From positions 1 to 14,737 of the forward strand of contig JAAYKT010000286.1 of the NCBI GenBank assembly GCA_012522255.1: 14,737 nt of DNA, written 5' to 3'. Origin of the DNA: Clostridiales bacterium. Lineage in GTDB: Bacteria > Bacillota > Clostridia > Lutisporales > Lutisporaceae. Position 1 is the first letter of the stretch. Each line of letters begins with the position of its first letter. Made by a program: the position numbers and the translations under genes. The notes under the pieces are model-generated. The model saw only the letters and a list, made by a program, of their open reading frames with translations. It did not search any database and was not told where the DNA came from. Positions 7,557 to 13,822 of this stretch are shown in pieces.

Positions 7557-7583
7557 AAAAAAAAGATGCTATTAAGCATCTTT
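7557..7583 (-). terminator. Terminator of the der-plsY-gpsA unit, overlapping the gpsA 3' end
   Basis: On the minus strand AAAGATGCT (7583-7575 side) pairs with AGCATCTTT (7570-7562) around a TAAT loop, a 9-bp stem, and the T-tract runs through eight Ts (7564-7557). The gpsA stop TAA lies in the loop, so the last coding triplets form the 5' arm. Confidence 0.92.
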
Positions 7584-8606
7584 CCATCCGTAGGTATCCA
7601 TTTCAAGCAAGTCTTCCATTTCATTTGTCTTGCTTCTTAACATTAAATTAAGTACTGAGTCTTTTACATTGGCATTTTCAAATAGAACTTTATAGATTTC
7701 CCGGGTTATGGGCATCTCGATGCCGGTTTTTTTGGCAAGCTCAAAAGCTGATTTCGTTGTACGCACACCTTCTACAACCATCTTTGTAGAATGAAGAACA
7801 TCGTTTAAAGTTTTTCCTTGTCCTATGGCAATCCCTGCTCTTCGATTTCTACTATGCATACTGGTACAAGTCACAATTAAATCCCCCACACCCGAAAGCC
7901 CTGAAAAAGTACTTTGCCTGGCACCCAGCGCTACTCCTAATCTTGATATTTCAACCACGCCTCTTGTCATAAGTGCGGCTTTTGTATTATCTCCAAACCC
8001 CAATCCATCACAAATACCGGCTCCCAAAGCTATTACATTTTTTAATGAACCGCCTAATTCAACACCGACTATGTCGGGATTTGTATATACTCTTAAATTT
8101 GGAGTCATAAATACATCCTGAATGAATTGCGCTGTTTTTTCATTTTTAGAAGAAACAACAGTAGCTGATGGTATGTTTCTTGCCACTTCTTCAGCATGAT
8201 TAGGGCCTGAAAGAACAGCTATGGGATTTTCCGGCAGATATTCTTCGATTATTTCACTCATGCGATTTAATGTATCATTTTCAATACCTTTTGCCAGATT
8301 GACTATAACCTGATGTTTTTTAACCAGGTGTGCTATGTTCGAAATTATATCCCGAACTGCGTGGGAAGGAGTTCCCAGAACAATAATATCACTGTCCTCA
8401 CAGCATTTTTCTATATCGTTTGTTACATTTATTCCTGAAGGTAAAGTAACATCGGGTAAATATGTATTGTTTTCTCTTGTGTTTTTTATACTTTCTAATA
8501 GTTCTGTGTTTCTAATCCATAGACTTACACTAATACCTTTATTACTTAAGGAAATTGCGTTGGCAGTCCCCCAACTGCCTGCACCTACCACTGCAATTTT
8601 TTGCAA
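7572..8606 (-). CDS. gpsA: Glycerol-3-phosphate dehydrogenase [NAD(P)+]
   Basis: GpsA reduces dihydroxyacetone phosphate to sn-glycerol 3-phosphate with NAD(P)H in the cytoplasm and so supplies the backbone for phospholipids. The 344-residue product begins with the Rossmann signature VVGAGSWGTA (6-15). It continues with the conserved VLSGPNHAEEVA, then LGGSLKNVIALGAGICDGLG and NTKAALMTRG, which form the catalytic lysine and substrate region. The start is TTG 8606-8604, with AGGCGGTG and a 6-nt spacer. It follows plsY by only 5 nt, so the glycerol-3-phosphate producer and its consumer, the acyltransferase PlsY, are made together. Downstream is the terminator that uses the last codons of the gene. 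Confidence 0.97.
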   Translation of the reverse strand: MQKIAVVGAGSWGTANAISLSNKGISVSLWIRNTELLESIKNTRENNTYLPDVTLPSGINVTNDIEKCCEDSDIIVLGTPSHAVRDIISNIAHLVKKHQVIVNLAKGIENDTLNRMSEIIEEYLPENPIAVLSGPNHAEEVARNIPSATVVSSKNEKTAQFIQDVFMTPNLRVYTNPDIVGVELGGSLKNVIALGAGICDGLGFGDNTKAALMTRGVVEISRLGVALGARQSTFSGLSGVGDLIVTCTSMHSRNRRAGIAIGQGKTLNDVLHSTKMVVEGVRTTKSAFELAKKTGIEMPITREIYKVLFENANVKDSVLNLMLRSKTNEMEDLLEMDTYGWKDA

Positions 8607-8611
8607 TTATT

Positions 8612-9220
8612 TCACCGCCTATCTGATTTTTGTCCCAGTTTATTTTCTGTACCCGCAAGCAATTTTTTTATATTGGACTTATGCCTATAAACAGCCATTG
8701 CCGATAATATAAAACTAAACAATACTAATTTAACGGATTGTTTAGTTAGCAACATAATAATAGGAAAAACTGTCATTCCTAAAATTGATGCCAAAGAGAC
8801 ATATTTGGTGATTGCTATAAGCACAATACCCGTCGGTACAATTCCGGCTACAATAACCGGATTTATAGCAGCCATAACACCAATGGTGGTAGCGACACCT
8901 TTACCTCCCCTAAAATTTAGAAATGCAGGCCAATTATGCCCTATAACAACAAACAGGCCTGCAAGTATTTGTCCATTTTCTCCCGCAACATATTTTCCTA
9001 ATATAACAGCCAATGCCCCCTTTAAAATATCACCAAAGAGAGCTGCTATTCCCGCCTTTTTGCCAAGTGTACGAAGAGCATTGGTGGCACCTGCATTTCC
9101 ACTGCCATAATTCCTTATATCTATACCGGCATACAATTTAGCAATAAGATATGCAGTCGAAAAATTACCTAAAATATAAGATAAAATAATGATTAAAACA
9201 AATCTAAAGGCTATATCCAA
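8612..9220 (-). CDS. plsY: Acyl-phosphate:glycerol-3-phosphate acyltransferase PlsY
   Basis: PlsY is an integral membrane enzyme that transfers an acyl group from acyl-phosphate to the 1-position of glycerol 3-phosphate, the first acylation in phospholipid synthesis. The 202-residue product has several hydrophobic segments. All three family motifs are visible: GSGNAGATNALRTLG (about 40-54), GDILKGALAV (about 63-72) and HNWPAFLNFRGGKGVAT (about 94-110). The start is TTG 9220-9218. It lies 6 nt after the der stop, with GGAAAGGAA/AAGGAA purine-rich sequence overlapping the end of der as the ribosome site. No ATG is available near the N-terminus and the family pattern requires this start. It is tightly packed between der and gpsA and almost certainly cotranscribed. 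Confidence 0.96.
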   Translation of the reverse strand: MDIAFRFVLIIILSYILGNFSTAYLIAKLYAGIDIRNYGSGNAGATNALRTLGKKAGIAALFGDILKGALAVILGKYVAGENGQILAGLFVVIGHNWPAFLNFRGGKGVATTIGVMAAINPVIVAGIVPTGIVLIAITKYVSLASILGMTVFPIIMLLTKQSVKLVLFSFILSAMAVYRHKSNIKKLLAGTENKLGQKSDRR

Positions 9221-9226
9221 TTCCTT

Positions 9227-10540
9227 TTATTCCTTTCCTCTTACAAAAATTCTTATTGGTGTTCCATCAAAACCAAAGGATTTTCTTATTTTGTTTTCCA
9301 GGTATCTTTCGTAGGAAAAATGCATCAATGAAGGTTCATTGACAAAGATTACAAAGGTAGGAGGTTTTACTGCCACCTGAGTTCCATAATAAATATTCAA
9401 CCTCCTGCCTCCAGAAATAGAAGGTTGATTCATAAGTACAGCTTCGTTTATTATATCATTTAAAACTCCGGTTTGCACTCTCAGTGAATGTTGCGTAGAA
9501 ACATAATCGACCATATCAAGAATTTTCGGTATTCTTTGACCTGTCAATGCAGAAACAAAAATAACCGGAGCATAATTCATAAAAGGCAATACTCTTAATA
9601 AGTCTTCTTTATATGTCTGAACGGATTTATCTGTCTTTTTAACCAAATCCCATTTATTAACAATGACCACAACTCCTCTGCCTTCCTCGTGGATAAACCC
9701 TGCAATTTTGCTGTCCTGCTCTGTTACACCGGCTTCAGCATCTATTACTAAAAGGCATATATCAGCTCTTTCAATAGCGGCAAATGATCTTATGACGCTA
9801 TATCTTTCCACGGCCTCATTAACTTTACTTTTTCTCCTTATACCCGCAGTATCTATAATTACGTATTCTTGTTTTTCCTTATTAAAATATGTATCGATCG
9901 CATCTCTTGTTGTTCCGGGTACATCACTTACTATTACTCTTTCCTCACCCAATATAGAATTTATTATTGATGACTTTCCTACGTTTGGTTTACCCACAAC
10001 AGCTACCTTTATGATTTCTTCACTGTATTGTTCTTCCCCTTCTCTCTGAAAACCTTTTACCACCTCATCCAAAAGGTCTCCTATCCCTAAAGATTGTCCC
10101 GCCGAAACAGGGATAGGATCCCCAATTCCTAAGTTATAGAATTCATAGATACTATCTTTATATTTCGGGGCATCTATTTTATTACAGGCCAAAACAATAG
10201 GCTTGTTTGCCTTTCTCAGTATATTGGCAACCTCTATATCCGTTGGATTAATACCTTCCTTACCATCCACAACGAATATTATGACATCGGCAGTTTCTAT
10301 TGCCATCTCAGCCTGCCTTTTCATTTGAATCATTATTATATCTTCCGAATAGGGTTCAATACCCCCTGTATCAATCACTAAAAAGTTTACACCTATCCAT
10401 TCTGCTTCTGAGAATATCCTGTCTCTGGTAACACCCGGTGTATCTTCAACAATCGAAATACGCTTACCCGATATTTTGTTAAAAAGAGTAGACTTCCCTA
10501 CATTAGGCCTTCCCACTATGGCAACAATAGGTTTTGGCAT
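9227..10540 (-). CDS. der: Ribosome biogenesis GTPase Der (EngA)
   Basis: Der is an essential tandem-GTPase needed for maturation of the 50S ribosomal subunit. The 437-residue product has a first G domain with GRPNVGKST (10-18), EDTPGVTRD and NKID, and a second G domain with GKPNVGKSS, DTAG and NKWD. It ends in the KH-like C-terminal domain (about 350-437). Start choice: the in-frame ATG at 10549 directly abuts GGGAG and leaves no spacer, whereas ATG 10540-10538 has GGGAG with a 9-nt spacer and gives the usual MPKPIVAIVG beginning. It lies 18 nt after the DUF512 gene and 6 nt before plsY, in one probable operon. Confidence 0.97.
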   Translation of the reverse strand: MPKPIVAIVGRPNVGKSTLFNKISGKRISIVEDTPGVTRDRIFSEAEWIGVNFLVIDTGGIEPYSEDIIMIQMKRQAEMAIETADVIIFVVDGKEGINPTDIEVANILRKANKPIVLACNKIDAPKYKDSIYEFYNLGIGDPIPVSAGQSLGIGDLLDEVVKGFQREGEEQYSEEIIKVAVVGKPNVGKSSIINSILGEERVIVSDVPGTTRDAIDTYFNKEKQEYVIIDTAGIRRKSKVNEAVERYSVIRSFAAIERADICLLVIDAEAGVTEQDSKIAGFIHEEGRGVVVIVNKWDLVKKTDKSVQTYKEDLLRVLPFMNYAPVIFVSALTGQRIPKILDMVDYVSTQHSLRVQTGVLNDIINEAVLMNQPSISGGRRLNIYYGTQVAVKPPTFVIFVNEPSLMHFSYERYLENKIRKSFGFDGTPIRIFVRGKE

Positions 10541-10558
10541 TGCCGGCATCTCCCATCT

Positions 10559-11875
10559 TTAGCATTTTTCTAAAATATTTTTTATCAAGTCGCTACCATC
10601 TTGTTTACAAACTATTATTCTTATACCAAGAGACTTCTCGATATCTTCTATAGTAATATCATCAAGAAATATATTTTCATCTGCCTTCAACATGTTATCC
10701 GGAATTAAAACATTTTTAATATAATTCCTATTTTTAAGTTGTGATATTACATCCTTGCCTGTTATAAGCCCTGCTACCTTAACTGAAGTTCCGAAGAATT
10801 CATTAGTTATACCAAGCACCTCCAATGAAACACAGGACAGTTTTTTCATGATACAATCAGCTGTATCTTTCATAATTGGAAATGCATATTCACCGGTAAT
10901 AATTGCAGCATTTGCCTTAGTGTTTTTAAGACACTGTAATTGCTGCAACGTCATGTTTATATTATCCCGGAATAATCTAATAATGCCTACTCCATTTTCT
11001 AATTGAGAAAAATCTTCGTAGTGTTCATGAGAAGGCAAGTCTTTACCTGCCAATATATAAAATTCATCACTTAGAAATACAAACCTTGTTCCTATCGCAG
11101 TAAGAAATTCTTCTTGTTTTTTTTCTACTTGTTTTATAACTTTCAAGGCTCCTGACATATCATATTCCTTAAGGGAATAAAGCCCCTTCCGGTATTTAGT
11201 GAGACCGACAGGAACAACTGCTACACAATTTAATTCCGGATAATATGAAATTAAGTCTTTTAAAGTCTCGGCAAGTTTAGTTCCGTCATTTATTTCAGGG
11301 CAAAGAACTATCTGCCCCTTCATTTCTATCTTTCCTGATTTTAATCTGTCTAAATACTCCATTAATTTTTTTGCATTTTTATTATTAAGCATTTCTTTTC
11401 TCAATTCCATATCCGTAGTGTGGATTGAAATATTTATCGGACTTATTCTATATCGAATAATTTTTTCGATATCCTCGTTATTAAGATTAGTTAATGTTAC
11501 AAAGTTTCCCATCAGGAATGATAATCTTGTATCATCATCTTTAAAATACAAGGTTTTTCTCATACCTTTAGGTAGTTGATCAATAAAACAAAATATACAT
11601 TTGTTTGAACATGATTTTTGTTTATCTATAATGCCATCAAATATAAACCCTAAATCTTCATCGTAATCCTTTTCTATGTCCAGCTCCCAGATTTCTTCAT
11701 TTTGTTTTTCTACTTCCACAGTCAAGATTTCATCACTTATAAGGAATTTGTATTCCAATATATCATCGATACACTTACCGTTTATTCTTAACAGCTTGTC
11801 TCCTTTTTCTATGCCAAATTCATCAGCGATACTTCCGGATACTATTCCACCAATTAATATCTTATGTTCTTTCAT
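10559..11875 (-). CDS. DUF512 family radical-SAM-like protein with N-terminal PDZ domain
   Basis: The product has 438 residues. Residues about 1-70 resemble a PDZ domain (GGIVSGSIADEFGIEKGDKL). A cysteine cluster CSNKCIFC follows (Cys89, Cys93, Cys96: C-x3-C-x2-C), which is the pattern that holds the 4Fe-4S cluster in radical SAM enzymes. The next part, about 97-250, has radical-SAM-like strand and helix order with the conserved NISIHTTDMELR. The C-terminal part is DUF512. I know of no established reaction for the family; its regular position just before der in clostridia suggests a link to translation or ribosome maturation, but this is inference. ATG 11875-11873 has GGAGG with a short 4-nt spacer. 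No terminator separates it from der. Confidence 0.9.
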   Translation of the reverse strand: MKEHKILIGGIVSGSIADEFGIEKGDKLLRINGKCIDDILEYKFLISDEILTVEVEKQNEEIWELDIEKDYDEDLGFIFDGIIDKQKSCSNKCIFCFIDQLPKGMRKTLYFKDDDTRLSFLMGNFVTLTNLNNEDIEKIIRYRISPINISIHTTDMELRKEMLNNKNAKKLMEYLDRLKSGKIEMKGQIVLCPEINDGTKLAETLKDLISYYPELNCVAVVPVGLTKYRKGLYSLKEYDMSGALKVIKQVEKKQEEFLTAIGTRFVFLSDEFYILAGKDLPSHEHYEDFSQLENGVGIIRLFRDNINMTLQQLQCLKNTKANAAIITGEYAFPIMKDTADCIMKKLSCVSLEVLGITNEFFGTSVKVAGLITGKDVISQLKNRNYIKNVLIPDNMLKADENIFLDDITIEDIEKSLGIRIIVCKQDGSDLIKNILEKC

Positions 11876-11940
11876 ATAACCTCCATGGTATTAAGTCAAA
11901 ATATAAGTTGTACTTTACCTGAACCTATTTTGTAACCTTA

Positions 11941-12396
11941 CTATCTTTCTTTCATTATTTTATTCAGTTCTTCCATAAAGGTATTGATATCTTTAAACTG
12001 CTTGTATACAGAAGCAAATCTGACATAAGCAACATCATCCAACTTTTTTAATCTATCCATAACCCTTTCGCCGATAGTTTTACTATCTATTTCTTTATCC
12101 ATAGTATTATAAAGTTCCTTTTCTACGCTATCGGCTATTTCCTCAATCCGGCTAAAGGATATGGGTCTTTTTTGACAGGACCTCATTAATCCATTAATAA
12201 TCTTTTCTCGTTGAAAAGCTTCACGTCTTCCGTCTCTTTTAACTATTATAAGAGGCATTTCTTCTATTTTCTCATAAGTAGTAAATCGTTTAGTACATTT
12301 TTCACATTCTCTTCTTCTTCTAATAACGGCGTAATCATCAGCCGGCCTTGAATCTACTACTTTACTTTCATTCCATCCGCAAAAAGGACATTTCAT
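11941..12396 (-). CDS. nrdR: Transcriptional repressor NrdR
   Basis: NrdR is a zinc-ribbon and ATP-cone repressor that represses ribonucleotide reductase genes according to the ATP/dATP state. The 151-residue product starts with the zinc ribbon CPFC (Cys3, Cys6) and CEKC (Cys31, Cys34) joined by IRRRRECEKCTKRFTTYEKI. The ATP-cone domain spans about 46-136, with VKRDGRREAFQREKI and later DVAYVRFASVYKQF. The length is standard. ATG 12396-12394 has GGAG with a 9-nt spacer. I see no obvious NrdR box in the 93 bases before it, and no nrd gene is in the window, so its targets must be elsewhere. It follows the ymxH gene and precedes the DUF512 gene by 65 nt. Confidence 0.97.
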   Translation of the reverse strand: MKCPFCGWNESKVVDSRPADDYAVIRRRRECEKCTKRFTTYEKIEEMPLIIVKRDGRREAFQREKIINGLMRSCQKRPISFSRIEEIADSVEKELYNTMDKEIDSKTIGERVMDRLKKLDDVAYVRFASVYKQFKDINTFMEELNKIMKER

Positions 12397-12489
12397 GACT
12401 ATCCACTCCTGTTTTACTTTAGAGCATAATTAATATTTGATACTCTTAAACTCTATTGTAAAAGAAAAATACCTTTAAGTGAAGAGGTT

Positions 12490-12723
12490 TCATTCAATAT
12501 CAATAAGTATTAAATCAGTACCCACTCTTTTTATTTTTTCCCATGGTACCACTATATCATTATCTTTTGGAAGTAAGCCAAAGAATTTACCTTGTGAAGG
12601 TAATATCAAAGCTTCAATATTTCCCGTTTCTAAGTTTATTTCCACGTCAGTGGCAAAACCCAATCTTCTGCCTTGTGATAAACTGACTATTTCTTTTTGC
12701 CTCAATTCAGAAATTTTAAACAT
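12490..12723 (-). CDS. YlmC/YmxH family PRC-barrel sporulation-associated protein
   Basis: The product has 77 residues, about the size of YlmC/YmxH proteins, and consists of a single PRC-barrel-like beta domain. The features seen are ISELRQKEIVSLSQGRRLG, then VEINLETGNIEALILPSQGK and the ending VPWEKIKRVGTDLILID, all as in the family. Members are found next to sigG or in the division cluster in endospore formers; the molecular role is not established. Start choice: the frame extends upstream to ATG 12771, with another ATG at 12747, but ATG 12723-12721 has AAGGGGGGG directly before it with a 4-nt spacer and gives the normal family N-terminus. The site is odd: a run of seven Gs. It follows the sigG terminator, so it needs its own promoter, which I cannot place with confidence. 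Confidence 0.88.
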   Translation of the reverse strand: MFKISELRQKEIVSLSQGRRLGFATDVEINLETGNIEALILPSQGKFFGLLPKDNDIVVPWEKIKRVGTDLILIDIE

Positions 12724-12727
12724 ACAA

Positions 12728-12736
12728 CCCCCCCTT
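12728..12736 (-). promoter_or_regulatory. Homopolymeric G7 ribosome binding site of the ymxH-type gene
   Basis: The minus strand reads AAGGGGGGG then TTGT before the ATG. It replaces the usual AGGAGG found for the other genes here, pairs less well with 16S rRNA, and is a slippage-prone tract. Confidence 0.5.
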
Positions 12737-12849
12737 GTAACATACATTTTAATTAAATATACATGACCCAATTATTAAATAGAACCAATATGTATATAAT
12801 TAAGGTTATTTTTTAACACCTACAATCAAACAAACGGAGGAAATTCTGC

Positions 12850-12963
12850 ATGGTATATAGGACAATCCTGTTTTGTACAGTAGCGGCTGAGCAGATTCTT
12901 CTACCATATAAAAAAGCGGCTAAGCCGCAATTTAAGTTTATATATATTTTCTCATATGAGTAA
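12850..12963 (+). CDS. Possible small ORF, 37 codons, function unknown
   Basis: This is the only plus-strand frame outside known genes that has a convincing ribosome site: GGAGG at 12836-12840 with a 9-nt spacer to ATG. The predicted peptide begins MVYRTILFCTVAAEQILL, is hydrophobic at its start and basic or aromatic toward its end. The frame crosses the sigG terminator hairpin (12910-12928) and its last 26 bases overlap the 3' end of sigG on the other strand. A TATAAT stands at about 12794-12799 upstream, with a poor -35. I recognise no family. The composition of the second half is set by the terminator and sigG sequence, which argues against selection for a peptide. It is listed as a candidate only. 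Confidence 0.2.
   Translation: MVYRTILFCTVAAEQILLPYKKAAKPQFKFIYIFSYE
12910..12928 (-). terminator. Rho-independent terminator after sigG
   Basis: The minus strand reads GCGGC TTA GCCGC followed by TTTTTT, a GC-rich 5-bp stem starting 10 nt past the sigG stop codon. Confidence 0.88.
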
Positions 12964-13711
12964 GTGCTGTTTTTTCCAAACGTGAAACCTGTGCCTGAGA
13001 TATTCCGATTTCTTCTGCTACCTCCATTTGTGTTCGGCCTTGAAAAAATCTTAGACTAAGTATAAGTTTTTCTCTGGCATTTAGTTTTCTCATTGCTTCT
13101 TTTATAGCGATATTTTCTATCCAGGTTTCATCCTGATTTTTTTCATCTGCCACTTGATCCATTACAAATATTGCATCTCCGTTATCATGATATATCGGTT
13201 CAAACAGTGATAACGGATCTTGTATTGCATCTAAAGCAAATACCACATCCTCAACAGGTATGCTTAATTCTTCGGCAATCTCAGATATTGTCGGTTCTTT
13301 GGAATGCTTGTTTATTAAACTGTCTCTGATTTGCAATGCTTTGTATGCTATATCCCTTAAAGACCTGCTAACTCGTATTGAATTATTGTCCCTTAAATAT
13401 CTTCTAATTTCTCCTATTATCATGGGCACGGCATATGTAGAAAACCTTACATTTTGGCTGATATCAAAATTATCTATAGCTTTAATTAGCCCGATGCATC
13501 CCACTTGGAATAAATCATCAACATATTCTCCTCTATTGTTGAATCTTTGTATAACACTTAAAACCAAACGAAGATTTCCCTTTATAAATTCTTCCCTTGC
13601 CTCTGAATCTCCTTTTTTGATTTTTGCCATTAACTCTACCATTTTATCATTCTTTAAAACGGGGAGTTTAGAAGTGTTCACTCCACATATTTCTACTTTA
13701 TTTATCTTCAT
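12938..13711 (-). CDS. sigG: RNA polymerase sporulation sigma factor SigG
   Basis: SigG drives late forespore gene expression during sporulation. The 257-residue product starts with NKVEICGVNTSKLPVL, the conserved SigG N-terminus. Region 2 follows (FIKGNLRLVLSVIQRF, LFQVGCIGLIKAIDNFDI, FSTYAVPMIIGEIRRYLRDN), then region 3, and region 4 with the helix-turn-helix TQMEVAEEIGISQAQVSRLE near the end. No pro-sequence is present, as expected. ATG 13711-13709 has GAGGGTGG upstream, a non-consensus ribosome site. It is preceded by a strong sigma-F-type promoter (13745-13774) and also lies downstream of sigE, so both read-through and forespore-specific transcription are possible. A hairpin that could hide the ribosome site only in read-through mRNA is described separately. 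Confidence 0.97.
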   Translation of the reverse strand: MKINKVEICGVNTSKLPVLKNDKMVELMAKIKKGDSEAREEFIKGNLRLVLSVIQRFNNRGEYVDDLFQVGCIGLIKAIDNFDISQNVRFSTYAVPMIIGEIRRYLRDNNSIRVSRSLRDIAYKALQIRDSLINKHSKEPTISEIAEELSIPVEDVVFALDAIQDPLSLFEPIYHDNGDAIFVMDQVADEKNQDETWIENIAIKEAMRKLNAREKLILSLRFFQGRTQMEVAEEIGISQAQVSRLEKTALTHMRKYI

Positions 13712-13719
13712 TTCAGCCC

Positions 13720-13763
13720 ACCCTCATATTATTGTTGACATTTAAATTATTGCCATTGAGGGT
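13720..13763 (-). promoter_or_regulatory. Possible Shine-Dalgarno-sequestering hairpin in the sigG read-through leader
   Basis: The minus strand has ACCCTCA (13763-13757) and TGAGGGT (13726-13720), a perfect 7-bp stem with four G-C pairs and a 30-nt loop. The 3' arm contains the GAGG that is the best ribosome site of sigG. The 5' arm lies inside the sigma-F promoter, upstream of the expected sigma-F start, so only longer transcripts would carry both arms. Confidence 0.4.
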
Positions 13764-13774
13764 TTTTTCTATTC
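13745..13774 (-). promoter_or_regulatory. Sigma-F-type promoter of sigG
   Basis: The minus strand reads GAATA (13774-13770), a 15-bp spacer, then GGCAATAATT (13754-13745). The -10 fits the sigma-F pattern GGNRAYAMTW at every position and the -35 fits GHATR. A start near 13738 would give a leader of about 27 nt. SigG genes are classically under sigma-F control. Confidence 0.7.
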
Positions 13775-13787
13775 AGATTTTAAGAAT

Positions 13788-13822
13788 AAAAAGCCGATAG
13801 AACAAGCTTGTTTTTGTCCTAT
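13788..13822 (-). terminator. Weak terminator or attenuator at the end of sigE
   Basis: The minus strand reads ATAGGACAA (13822-13814), an 8-nt loop and TTGTTCTAT (13805-13797), a 9-bp stem with one G-U pair. CGGC and then TTTTT follow. The sigE stop TAG is inside the 5' arm. The U-tract begins 4 nt past the stem and the stem is AT-rich, so termination is probably partial. Confidence 0.45.

Noticed and set aside
13260..13745. 161-codon plus-strand frame over sigG
   Set aside because: It lies antisense to the conserved sigG gene, has no ribosome site and its protein shows no recognisable family; it is a shadow of the real gene. The other long plus-strand frames were rejected for the same reason.
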